Shown here: positions 1-7,432 of the stretch, piece by piece
How the letters are laid out: each line of letters opens with the position of its first letter
Numbering within the stretch: the stretch's first letter is position 1
NCBI GenBank assembly: GCA_946479515.1
Contig: CAMLGF010000028.1
Coordinates: 1 to 44,658 of the forward strand
DNA length: 44,658 bases
Direction: 5' to 3'
Origin: an uncultured Pseudomonadota bacterium
GTDB taxonomy: Bacteria > Pseudomonadota > Gammaproteobacteria > Steroidobacterales > Steroidobacteraceae
The notes under the pieces: model-generated
What the model was told of the DNA's origin: nothing
What the model saw: the letters and a program-made list of their open reading frames with translations, nothing else
The model's database searches: none
Position numbers and translations under genes: made by a program

Positions 1-765
1 GCCGGCGTCGATCATCTGGTGCGCGAACTCCACCACGTTGCCACGATCTTCGCCGGCGAAGATTTCGCGCGCGAAGGGCAGCGTCTCGGCGCCATTGCCT
101 TCGGCACCGCCATGGAAGGACACGATGACGATGTCGTTCTGCGCCGCCAGCGCGCTCACCAGCGGCAGGCCGATCTGTGGGTCGTTGAGCGAGTTGGAAC
201 CCACGTTGGGCGCGAATGCCACCAGCGCCACGCGGCGGCCGTTGGCGATGAAGCTCGCCACCGTGCCCTCGCGGCCCGAGGTGTGGATGCCTTCCGCTTC
301 GAACGCCGCCATGCTCGAGGAGCGCCCTTCCTCGCCGAAGTCGCGCGCATGATTGTTGGCCAGGCTCAGCACGTCGAAGCCCGCGAGCCTGAGATAGCGC
401 GCGTAACGGGCCGGCGTGCGGAACACGTAGCAGGAGGTTCTGCTCTTGCACTGCTTGACCGGTTCGCCGCCGTCGAGCAGCACGCCCTCGAAGTTGCCGA
501 AGGTGACGTCGGGCGCGGAGAGGATGTCCGCGACCCCATCGAAGAACGACAGCCCGTCGTCGTCGGGCAGTATGTTTTCCGGGAAATCGGTGCCCGGCAT
601 GATGTCGCCCACCGCCGCCAGCGTCAGCCCGGGATGCGTCGGGGCCGGCAGGGGCACGGGGGCAGCGACCGCAGCCTCGGCGGGCGGCGCCCTGGGTGGC
701 GTGGCGCAGGAGGCCAGCAGGAATAGCGCGGCGCCGGCAGCAATTGCCCTGACCGGCGCGCGCAT
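1..765 (-). CDS. CapA-family lipoprotein, metallophosphoesterase-like (partial)
   Basis: The visible 255 codons start at ATG 763-765 and run off the left edge, so the C-terminus is missing. The N-terminus is a lipoprotein signal with lipobox LASC near residue 20, followed by a Pro/Ala-rich linker. The domain then shows hallmarks of the CapA/PGA_cap family: VGDIMPG (metal-binding start), FGNFEG, SLANNHARDFG and SFHGGAEG. The family has a calcineurin-like phosphoesterase fold and includes the poly-gamma-glutamate synthesis protein CapA, but most members have no assigned substrate. It lies 3 bp downstream of the SPOR gene and is probably co-transcribed with argS. Family assignment is firm; a capsule role is not implied, since no capB or capC lies nearby. 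Confidence 0.88.
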   Translation of the reverse strand, partial: MRAPVRAIAAGAALFLLASCATPPRAPPAEAAVAAPVPLPAPTHPGLTLAAVGDIMPGTDFPENILPDDDGLSFFDGVADILSAPDVTFGNFEGVLLDGGEPVKQCKSRTSCYVFRTPARYARYLRLAGFDVLSLANNHARDFGEEGRSSSMAAFEAEGIHTSGREGTVASFIANGRRVALVAFAPNVGSNSLNDPQIGLPLVSALAAQNDIVIVSFHGGAEGNGAETLPFAREIFAGEDRGNVVEFAHQMIDAG

Positions 766-768
766 GGG

Positions 769-1347
769 CTAGTCGCCCACCCGTATGACCAGCGCGTCGT
801 CGAACTCCGCGGCCCGCAGGCGCGCGCGCAGCCGGTTCAATTCGGTGAGATCGGTGATGGGACCGATGCGCACGCGATGCCACACGTCGTCGTCCACGGC
901 CACCCGCTGCACGTTGGCATCGATGCCCACCTTGCGCAGCTTGGCCTGGACCCGATCGGCATCCTCCGGGCGCCGGTACGAGCCTGCCTGCAGCACGTAC
1001 ACGCCCGGACGCTCGATGGTGGCCGGCGCGTTGTCCTGGTCGCGCGCGACCTCGCGGTCTTTCTCCGGCACCACCACTTCGAACTTGGGCAACATGTTGT
1101 AGAAGTCGTAGTTCTTGCCGGCGTCGTCCACCTCCGAGGCGGATGTGACGCGAGGCTCGGGCTTGGGCTTCTCGGCCGCGGCCACGGACTCCTGCTTCGT
1201 GCGGTAGTTCTGCCAGACCAGCACGAACAGCGACAGCGACAGGCCGAGCGCCAGGCCGAGGCCGAATTCCCGCCAGCGGCCGAGATCGAGGCGCACGGCG
1301 CCGGAGCGCGCGCGCTTGAAATCCCGGCTGGTGATCTTGGCGGCCAC
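769..1347 (-). CDS. SPOR-domain cell-division protein, FtsN-like
   Basis: This 192-residue protein has a short basic cytoplasmic N-terminus, one membrane segment at about residues 28-45, a charged Pro/Lys linker, and a C-terminal SPOR domain at about 114-190 (GVYVLQAGSYRRPEDADRV, then WHRVRIGPI). SPOR domains bind denuded peptidoglycan glycan strands at the septum. The topology (type II membrane protein with periplasmic SPOR) matches FtsN. The position, 9 bp downstream of argS, is where many proteobacteria carry ftsN or an FtsN-like SPOR gene. It is short for FtsN and lacks an obvious long helical region, so I call it FtsN-like and leave the symbol blank. Confidence 0.9.
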   Translation of the reverse strand: MAAKITSRDFKRARSGAVRLDLGRWREFGLGLALGLSLSLFVLVWQNYRTKQESVAAAEKPKPEPRVTSASEVDDAGKNYDFYNMLPKFEVVVPEKDREVARDQDNAPATIERPGVYVLQAGSYRRPEDADRVQAKLRKVGIDANVQRVAVDDDVWHRVRIGPITDLTELNRLRARLRAAEFDDALVIRVGD

Positions 1348-1356
1348 GTCAGTCGC

Positions 1357-3105
1357 TCACATCGTCTCGGGGGACGAAACGCCCAGCAGCGTGAGACCGT
1401 TGCGGATCACGGTCTGCACGGCCAGCACCAGCGTGAGACGGGCGTTGCGCAGGGCGGCGTCCTCGACGATGAACTGTTCCGCGTTGTAATAGGTGTGCAG
1501 CGTGTTCGCAAGGTCGCGCAGAAAGTGCACCAGCGCGTGCGGGGCGCGATCCAGCGCCGCGCGCTCCACGACTTCGGGGTACTTCGACAGCGCCGTCAGC
1601 ACGGCCTGCTCGTGCGCGCTGGTGAGCCGGGAGAGATCGGCGGCATCACGGTCGTAGCCCAGCGACTTCGCGGCGAGCTGCTTCATCACCGAGGCCACGC
1701 GCGCGTGCGCGTACTGGATGTAGTAGACCGGGTTCTCGTTGGAGCGCGACTTGGCCAGCTCCAGGTCGAAATCCAGCGCCTGGTCATGACTGCGAAGTAG
1801 ATAGAAGAAGCGGCAGGCGTCGTTGCCCACTTCGTTGCGCAGTTCGCGCAGCGTGACGAAGTTGCCCTCGCGCTTGCCCATGGCCAGTTTCTCGCCGCCG
1901 CGGTACAGGCTCACGAGCTGCATGAGGCAGACCTCGAAGCTCTCGCCCCGGTATCCGAGCGCGACCAGCGCGCCGCGCACGCGGGCGACGTAGCCGTGAT
2001 GATCCGCGCCCCACACGTCTATGAGCAGCTCGTGACCGCGCCGCAGCTTGTCCCAGTGATAGGCGATGTCCGAAGCGAAGTAGGTCTTCTCGCCATTGGC
2101 CCGCACCACGACACGGTCCTCGTCGTCGCCGAAATCCGTGGAGCGGAACCAGCGCGCGCCGTCCTTCTCGTAGACCCGGCCGCTCTTTTCGAGATCGGCC
2201 AGCGCCGCGTCGACCGCGCCGCTCTGCGCGAGCTCACGCTCGGAATACCAGCGGTCGAACAGCACGCCGAATTCCTCGAGGTCGTTGCGGATGTCGGCCA
2301 GCATGGCATCGCGCGCGAACACGATGATGGCTTCGAACTCGGCGGCGCCCAGCAGGCGGCGCGCGTTCTCGATGAGCGCATCGATGTGCCGGTCCTTGTC
2401 GCCGGCGGGAGCGTCCGGCGGCGCGCCGCGCGTGATCTCCTGGGCGTCGCGTTCGAGGGCCGCGCCACGGCGCGCATGCAGCTCGCGCGCCACCGGCAGC
2501 AGGTACTCGGCGCGGTATCCATTCGAGGGGAAGGCCACCGCCTGCCCGCAGAGCTCGAGGTAGCGTAGATAGACACTGACGGCCAGGATGTCGATCTGGC
2601 GGCCGGCGTCATTGATGTAGTACTCGCGGAACACCGTGTGACCGGTGGCATCGAGCAGGTTGCCGAGCGTGGCGCCGTAAGCCGCGCCGCGCCCATGCCC
2701 CACGTGCATGGGGCCCGTGGGGTTCGCCGAGACGAACTCGACCATCACCTTGCGGCCCGCGCCCACGTTGCTGCGCCCATAGGCGGCGCCATGCGCGCCC
2801 ACCTGCCGCAACGCCGACAACCAGGCATCCCTGGCCAACCGGAAATTGATGAATCCGGCGCCGGCCACCTCGGCGCCCGCGATCAGTTCGTTCCGCGGCA
2901 GCGCCTGGATGATGGCCTGCGCCAGCTCGCGAGGATTGCGGCGCGCGACCTTGGCCAGGCGCATGGCGACGTTGCTGGCGAAATCGCCGTGCTGGGCGTC
3001 GCGGGCGCGCTCGACCACCACCTGCGCCGGGTCGGCCTCGGGAATGACGCTGGGAACAAGGGTACGCAGCGCCTCACGCAGCAGGCGCTCGAGATCGGCT
3101 TTCAC
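1357..3105 (-). CDS. argS: Arginyl-tRNA synthetase
   Basis: This 582-residue class I synthetase charges tRNA-Arg with arginine in the cytoplasm. The HIGH signature is HVGH at residues 134-137 within PTGPMHVGHGRGA. The KMSKS-like loop is MGKREGNFVTLRELRNEVG. The C-terminal helical anticodon-binding DALR domain ends the protein. The N-terminal Add1 domain includes HGDFASNVAMRLAK. Length is normal for bacterial ArgS. It starts the minus-strand operon argS, SPOR gene, capA-like gene, and is divergent from the EF-hand gene with 116 bp between them. Confidence 0.97.
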   Translation of the reverse strand: MKADLERLLREALRTLVPSVIPEADPAQVVVERARDAQHGDFASNVAMRLAKVARRNPRELAQAIIQALPRNELIAGAEVAGAGFINFRLARDAWLSALRQVGAHGAAYGRSNVGAGRKVMVEFVSANPTGPMHVGHGRGAAYGATLGNLLDATGHTVFREYYINDAGRQIDILAVSVYLRYLELCGQAVAFPSNGYRAEYLLPVARELHARRGAALERDAQEITRGAPPDAPAGDKDRHIDALIENARRLLGAAEFEAIIVFARDAMLADIRNDLEEFGVLFDRWYSERELAQSGAVDAALADLEKSGRVYEKDGARWFRSTDFGDDEDRVVVRANGEKTYFASDIAYHWDKLRRGHELLIDVWGADHHGYVARVRGALVALGYRGESFEVCLMQLVSLYRGGEKLAMGKREGNFVTLRELRNEVGNDACRFFYLLRSHDQALDFDLELAKSRSNENPVYYIQYAHARVASVMKQLAAKSLGYDRDAADLSRLTSAHEQAVLTALSKYPEVVERAALDRAPHALVHFLRDLANTLHTYYNAEQFIVEDAALRNARLTLVLAVQTVIRNGLTLLGVSSPETM

Positions 3106-3221
3106 GGGGGAACCACTCGGGAAGATTTACCGGGCGCGATCTTACCGGAGTCGCCGTCAACCAACCTCCGGCGCGTGCGTTTGCACACCTGCAGGCCTCG
3201 ATTTCGCAAAGGAGTTCCCCG

Positions 3222-3713
3222 ATGAAGATTTCACTTTCCACCGGCGTTCTGGCCCTGGCGGCGTTGCTGGCGGGCCCTGCCCTGGCAGGCGGCAGTGGCG
3301 GTGCCCCGGGCACCGGCCCCGACAAGGACGGCCCTCGCGGCATCATGCGCGCTGACACCAACGGCGATGGCAAAGTCTCGAAGGACGAAGCGGCCGCGCT
3401 GCAGGACAAGATGCACGGCGACTGGTTCGACAAGGTCGACGCCGACAAGGATGGCTTCCTGACCGAAGACGAGCTTCGCCAGGCGCGGGCGGCGCATCGC
3501 GATCGCATGCGTGGCGAGATGAAGGCGCACATGGAGCAACGCTTCAAGGATGCCGATAGCAACAGCGATGGTCAGCTCTCGCTCGACGAGGTGCAGGCGA
3601 AGATGCCGCGGCTCGCGGAGCGCTTCAGCTCACTGGACGCCGACAAGAACGGCATGCTGAGCAAGGAAGAGCTGAAGCACGGCGGCACGGGTCGCCATCA
3701 TCCACAGGGCTGA
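3222..3713 (+). CDS. Secreted four-EF-hand calcium-binding protein
   Basis: This 163-residue protein has a clear Sec signal peptide (about 1-22, ending ALA) and four canonical 12-residue EF-hand loops: residues 45-56 (DTNGDGKVSKDE), 73-84 (DADKDGFLTEDE), 112-123 (DSNSDGQLSLDE) and 139-150 (DADKNGMLSKEE). Each keeps acidic or Asn residues at loop positions 1, 3 and 5, Gly at 6 and Glu at 12, so calcium binding is expected. The start is set by AAGGAG seven bases before ATG. A strong terminator follows. The protein is probably a periplasmic or exported calcium sensor or buffer; its partner is unknown. Confidence 0.92.
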   Translation: MKISLSTGVLALAALLAGPALAGGSGGAPGTGPDKDGPRGIMRADTNGDGKVSKDEAAALQDKMHGDWFDKVDADKDGFLTEDELRQARAAHRDRMRGEMKAHMEQRFKDADSNSDGQLSLDEVQAKMPRLAERFSSLDADKNGMLSKEELKHGGTGRHHPQG

Positions 3714-3752
3714 ACTTCCGACCGTAGCCCATACACGCTGAAGAAAGCGCAG

Positions 3753-3787
3753 GCGGCGGGATCCTTGCGGATCCCGCCGCTCCTTTT
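3753..3787 (+). terminator. Rho-independent terminator after the EF-hand gene
   Basis: A perfect 12-bp stem (GCGGCGGGATCC at 3753-3764 with GGATCCCGCCGC at 3769-3780) with a TTGC loop is followed by TCCTTTT. It lies 39 bp after the EF-hand stop and just before the end of the convergent gene at 3804, so it may stop transcription from both sides. Confidence 0.85.
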
Positions 3788-3803
3788 CGCGATACGGTGG
3801 CGC

Positions 3804-4712
3804 TTACGGCTGCGACCGCGAGAAATCCGCCGAGGCATCCGCATGGGCACTGCCGTTGGCGTTCGCATCCGCCCGTACCGGCGAGGCGAACGACTGCGGC
3901 GTCGTGCCGGCGGGGGCACCCGCGGCAGGCTGCTGGGGCCTGTCGACCTGCAGCGACCCCGACGCAGAACCGTTCGCATCGCCCTGCGCCTGGACGCGCT
4001 TGGGCTTGGGCTGAGTGGAGCCCTGAGGCTGCGAGGCCGTGCTGGATTCCGGCGCGATGTCCTTGGCCTTCTCCAGTGATCCCGTCAGCGTGCCCGAGGC
4101 GTTGCCATTGCCGCTGCCGGCGAGTGTCGGCAGAGCGGGAGCCGTGGGCGAAGCCGGAGCCGATGCCGGTGCGCCGGGCGCCTGCAGGTCCGGCATGGAC
4201 GGCAGGCTGGCCGAGGGCACAGAGTCATGCGCGGCATCCATCGAACCCGTGGCGTTACCCGCCATGTTGCCGCTGAGCGTGCCGCCGGCAGCCGACGTCG
4301 TGGATTCGACGGCGCCGGCCGCATTGCCCGCGGCGCCTGCGCTGCCGTTGATGCCATTGCGCGCGGAGCTCACCCCGTCGCGAGCGCGCTCGCCCACGCC
4401 CGTGGCCGCGTCACGAGTGTGATGGACCGCATCGCGGGTGCGCGTACCGACACCGCTGGCGGCGTCGCGAGTGCGCTCGACGGAGCGTGTACCCGCGCGA
4501 CGCAACGTATCGCCATGATCGATACTGCCACCCAGCGTGCCCGCGGCATTGCCATTGGCCATGCCGCCGAGCGTGCCCATGCCGCCGCCCAGCGATCCGC
4601 CGAGGCCGCCACCGAGGCCGCCACCCGCATTGCCGCCGAGCACCTGCGCCTGAAGCAGCGGAGCGCCGCAGACCAGCGCCACGGCTACCGCCGACTTGAT
4701 GAACTTGTTCAT
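3804..4712 (-). CDS. Low-complexity secreted Gly/Ala/Ser-rich protein with TRDA-type repeats
   Basis: I recognise no family. The 302-residue product has a Sec signal (MNKFIKSAVAVALVCGAPLLQA) and a start supported by AGGAGA six bases upstream. It then has a GG-rich segment (about 25-55), a polar helical segment with repeated TRDA, TGVGERARDG and SSARNG units (about 70-115), and a long Ala/Pro/Ser-rich region. A degenerate motif of the form GNA-x-G-(T/S)-L-x-G-S recurs at least four times across the protein. The alternating charged amphipathic pattern recalls LEA-like or phasin-like helices, but that is inference from composition. The codon pattern is normal for the window and no shadow frame looks better. 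Confidence 0.72.
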   Translation of the reverse strand: MNKFIKSAVAVALVCGAPLLQAQVLGGNAGGGLGGGLGGSLGGGMGTLGGMANGNAAGTLGGSIDHGDTLRRAGTRSVERTRDAASGVGTRTRDAVHHTRDAATGVGERARDGVSSARNGINGSAGAAGNAAGAVESTTSAAGGTLSGNMAGNATGSMDAAHDSVPSASLPSMPDLQAPGAPASAPASPTAPALPTLAGSGNGNASGTLTGSLEKAKDIAPESSTASQPQGSTQPKPKRVQAQGDANGSASGSLQVDRPQQPAAGAPAGTTPQSFASPVRADANANGSAHADASADFSRSQP

Positions 4713-4829
4713 GAGGTTTCTCCTGGTATGCGCCGCGGGCCATCCGCAGCTTTCAGGAGGTACTACGTCGCGCGGGTCGGTTTTCTTCCCGGCGCGGTAG
4801 AAAATTTGATTTGACTTAAGCGACTCACT

Positions 4830-6089
4830 CTATTGGGCGGTCAGCTCACCTTCGCCGTAGACATCGTCACGGCCGGGCTTGCCCAGATCGTGCGCGTGGG
4901 CGGTCAGACGGCCCAGCGTGCTTTCGCGCTGCGCGAGGTCGGGTGCGCGGATCTGCGCGAGCAGCGACGCCACCAGCGGCGCGGCGAAGGAGGTACCGCG
5001 CACCTCGGCATACTGGTCTGGTGCGGCGGCAGCCGCCACGATGCCCGAGCCGCGCGCGGCGAAATCCACCTGCTTTCCCCGACAGGCTTCGATGAGCACG
5101 CGGTGCTTGGGATCCACGCCCGTGACGCCCACGACGCCGTCGTAGGACGCAGGGTAGAGCGGCGGCGCGGCCGGTCCGTCGTTGCCCACGGCCGCGACGA
5201 CCACGTGCCCCCGGGCAAGCAGCGCGCGCACCACGCGCTCCAGCAAGGCATTGCGTGGCCCGACCAGGCTCACGTTGATGACCGCGACTCGCTCTTTCGC
5301 CATCCAGCCGAATGCGGCGGCCACGGCATCCACCGCGCCTCCGGCGGGCTCGCCACAGTACACGTCCGCGGCAAACAGCTCCGCGACCGAGTGGCCGCCC
5401 GCCAGGATGGAGGCCACCGCCGTGCCGTGCGCGCTCGGCACGACGCTGCCGTCGCAGCCGAAGCGATGCACGTCGAGGTTGCTGAACGCGACGTGACCGG
5501 TGTCGATACCCCCATCGATCAGGCCCACGCGCCCCGAGCCGGGCGCCGCGCCGCCGGCTTCCGGCGCCGCGGCGCGGCGGTACCGCCGCGAATCGTTCTG
5601 CGGCCCGGCGAGTGTCCCGCCACTGTCGAGATAGACATGATTGAAGTCGTACGTGCCCTCGGGGTCGAGCTTGCGCAGGCGTTTCAGGCCGCGCGCGGCG
5701 CTCACGCCGGCGGGCGTCTGCAGGACGGTGATGGTCACGCCGAGATCCGCGAGCGCCTCGGTACGCAGGACGCCGAAGTCCGCGGCCCGCGCCTTGTCGA
5801 GGGCGGCCGGCGTGATGTCGATGGCCACGACTTCGGCGCGCACGACCAGCTCGCCGCGCGGGTCGCGGTCGAGTTCGGCGCGATGCTCCTCGAGCATTCT
5901 TCGAATGCGCAGCGCGCGCGCCGCCGTGAGCTCGCGCAGCGAGCCGCCGACCACGCGCGCGGCTTCGGGCAGCACGGGCCCGACGCCAGGCAGTTGCACG
6001 CCGGGCACCGCAACCCGGGGCAGTTGCGCGACCGCGGAACCCGGGCCGAGGCCCACCAGCAGCGCCAATGTGCAGGCAAGACGTCGCAC
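4830..6089 (-). CDS. Secreted S8 (subtilisin-like) serine peptidase, ECF-A linked
   Basis: Starting at GTG 6087-6089, the product has 419 residues with a signal peptide (VRRLACTLALLVGLGPGSAVAQ). The catalytic triad is visible: Asp in LIDGGIDTGH (about 192), His in SAHGTAVAS (about 221) and Ser in RGTSFAAP (about 367). The oxyanion Asn is in AAVGNDGPA (about 303). Residues before the protease domain form a propeptide-like region. An upstream ATG (6134) would overlap the divergent sigma gene and give a poor signal peptide, so the GTG is preferred; GAGG lies upstream at a long spacing. Only 43 bp separate it from the divergent ECF-A sigma gene, which suggests shared regulation. Confidence 0.9.
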   Translation of the reverse strand: MRRLACTLALLVGLGPGSAVAQLPRVAVPGVQLPGVGPVLPEAARVVGGSLRELTAARALRIRRMLEEHRAELDRDPRGELVVRAEVVAIDITPAALDKARAADFGVLRTEALADLGVTITVLQTPAGVSAARGLKRLRKLDPEGTYDFNHVYLDSGGTLAGPQNDSRRYRRAAAPEAGGAAPGSGRVGLIDGGIDTGHVAFSNLDVHRFGCDGSVVPSAHGTAVASILAGGHSVAELFAADVYCGEPAGGAVDAVAAAFGWMAKERVAVINVSLVGPRNALLERVVRALLARGHVVVAAVGNDGPAAPPLYPASYDGVVGVTGVDPKHRVLIEACRGKQVDFAARGSGIVAAAAAPDQYAEVRGTSFAAPLVASLLAQIRAPDLAQRESTLGRLTAHAHDLGKPGRDDVYGEGELTAQ

Positions 6090-6117
6090 GGAAGAAAACC
6101 ACCTCGCCAGACGTATT
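6090..6117 (+). promoter_or_regulatory. Candidate ECF-type promoter for the ECF-A operon
   Basis: GGAAGA (6090-6095), 16 bases, then CGTATT (6112-6117) resembles the general ECF promoter pattern (GGAAC-like -35, CGT-containing -10). Transcription would start about ten bases before ATG 6133, giving a very short leader. It would fit autoregulation. Support is only pattern likeness. Confidence 0.3.
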
Positions 6118-6132
6118 ATCCACCATGAAAGC

Positions 6133-6636
6133 ATGACTAACGGCCTGGAGGAAATCGGTGAACGCATCGTCGAGCTGCTGCCGCGGCTGCGCCGCTTCGC
6201 GCGCTCGCTGTCGCGCAATCAACACGACGCCGACGATCTCGTGCAGGCGGCGGTCGAGCGTGCCTGGCGCAATCTCGACCAATTCCGGACGGGCGCGACC
6301 CTGCATTCCTGGTTGTTCGGCATCATGAAGAACCTCTGGCTGGACAATCTGCGTGCAAGTAAGAGGCGCGGCGAGGTGGCCTTGCCCGAGGACAGCGGCG
6401 ATCACCCGGCAGTGAATCCCGCCGACCTGGATGTCAGTCTCTGGTCGGTCAGCGAGGCGATGGGCAAACTACCCGAAGAGCAACGGCTGGCCGTGGCGCT
6501 GGTCCTGGTGGAAGGACTGTCTTACCGGGAAGCGGCCGACGTGCTGGAGATCCCCATGGGCACGCTCACCAGCCGGCTCGCGCGCGGGCGCGCTGCGCTG
6601 GCGTCCGCGCTCGGTGAAAGCGAGAGATCCGCGTGA
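6133..6636 (+). CDS. ECF sigma factor (ECF-A)
   Basis: This 167-residue sigma-70-family protein has only regions 2 and 4. Region 2 is visible in HDADDLVQAAVERAWRNLDQ and the following SWLFGIMKNLWLDNLR. Region 4 is LPEEQRLAVALVLVEGLSY followed by the helix-turn-helix EIPMGTLTSRLARGRAAL. The start at ATG 6133 gives a typical N-terminus (MTNGLEEIGERIVELLPRLR). Its stop overlaps the anti-sigma start (GTGA), so the two are translationally coupled. The divergent secreted S8 protease is a natural candidate for its regulon. Confidence 0.93.
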   Translation: MTNGLEEIGERIVELLPRLRRFARSLSRNQHDADDLVQAAVERAWRNLDQFRTGATLHSWLFGIMKNLWLDNLRASKRRGEVALPEDSGDHPAVNPADLDVSLWSVSEAMGKLPEEQRLAVALVLVEGLSYREAADVLEIPMGTLTSRLARGRAALASALGESERSA

Positions 6637-7418
6637 ACTACGACGACGAAATCCTGATCTCCTACGCCGACGGCGAGCTGGACGAAGCGACGCGAGCGCA
6701 GATCGCGGCGGCCAGCGAACAGGACCCGGAGCTCGCCCGGCGCATCGCCCGGCATCGCGCTCTGCGCGGCGAGATTGCGGCCGCATTCTCACCGGTGCTT
6801 GATCAGCCGGTGCCGGATCATCTGCGAGCCGCCGCTCGCGGGCCGCTGGCTGAAAAGTCGCCGCAGGCCGGCACGCACGATGCAGATGTTGCATCGCGAG
6901 CGCGCGGCAACGTCGTGCAATTTCCCTCGCGCGGATCGCCCGCGCCGGCCACTCGCTGGCGCGGCCGCGAATGGACCGCCATGGCCGCGAGCCTGGTGCT
7001 GGGTGGCCTGATTGCGTGGCAGTTCACGGCGCGAACCGCCGGCGACCTTGCCGCGCAGGCCGGTTCGCTGGTCGCCCGCGGCGAGCTGGCGCGGGCGCTC
7101 GAGTCGCAGCTGGCGAGCACGCAACCCGAGGACTCCCCGGTGCGCATCGGTGTCAGCTTCAGGACGACAGACGGCGGCTACTGCCGCAGCTTCTACGCGC
7201 AGGCCTCGTCGGCCGCGGGTCTCGCCTGCCGCCAGGGCTCGCACTGGCGGGTGGCCTTCGTCGAATCCACCGAGGCCGGTGGCGACGGCTTACGGCAGGC
7301 GGCCAGCACGTTGTCGCCGGCCTTGCTGCAGGCCGTGCAATCACGGATCGATGGCGAAGCGCTGGATGCGAAAGCAGAACAGGCTGCGCGCGACGCGCGA
7401 TGGCAGTCCCCGCCCTGA
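6633..7418 (+). CDS. Membrane anti-sigma factor of ECF-A
   Basis: This 261-residue protein starts with GTG overlapping the sigma stop. The cytoplasmic N-terminus (ISYADGELDEATRAQIAAA, then DPELARRIARHRALR) is a typical anti-sigma domain without the HxxxCxxC zinc motif. A single membrane segment lies at about 112-131 (WTAMAASLVLGGLIAWQFTA). The periplasmic domain has GGYCRSFYA and AGLACRQGSHWRVAFVE, a pattern I associate with proteobacterial anti-sigma proteins of this type. It should hold ECF-A at the membrane until a periplasmic signal releases it. Confidence 0.87.
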   Translation: MNYDDEILISYADGELDEATRAQIAAASEQDPELARRIARHRALRGEIAAAFSPVLDQPVPDHLRAAARGPLAEKSPQAGTHDADVASRARGNVVQFPSRGSPAPATRWRGREWTAMAASLVLGGLIAWQFTARTAGDLAAQAGSLVARGELARALESQLASTQPEDSPVRIGVSFRTTDGGYCRSFYAQASSAAGLACRQGSHWRVAFVESTEAGGDGLRQAASTLSPALLQAVQSRIDGEALDAKAEQAARDARWQSPP

Positions 7419-7432
7419 CGGCAGGGTTCCGG

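Noticed and set aside
19..726. Long plus-strand open frame at the left edge
   Set aside because: The minus strand encodes a coherent CapA-family lipoprotein with signal peptide and family motifs; the plus frame is low-complexity and matches nothing.
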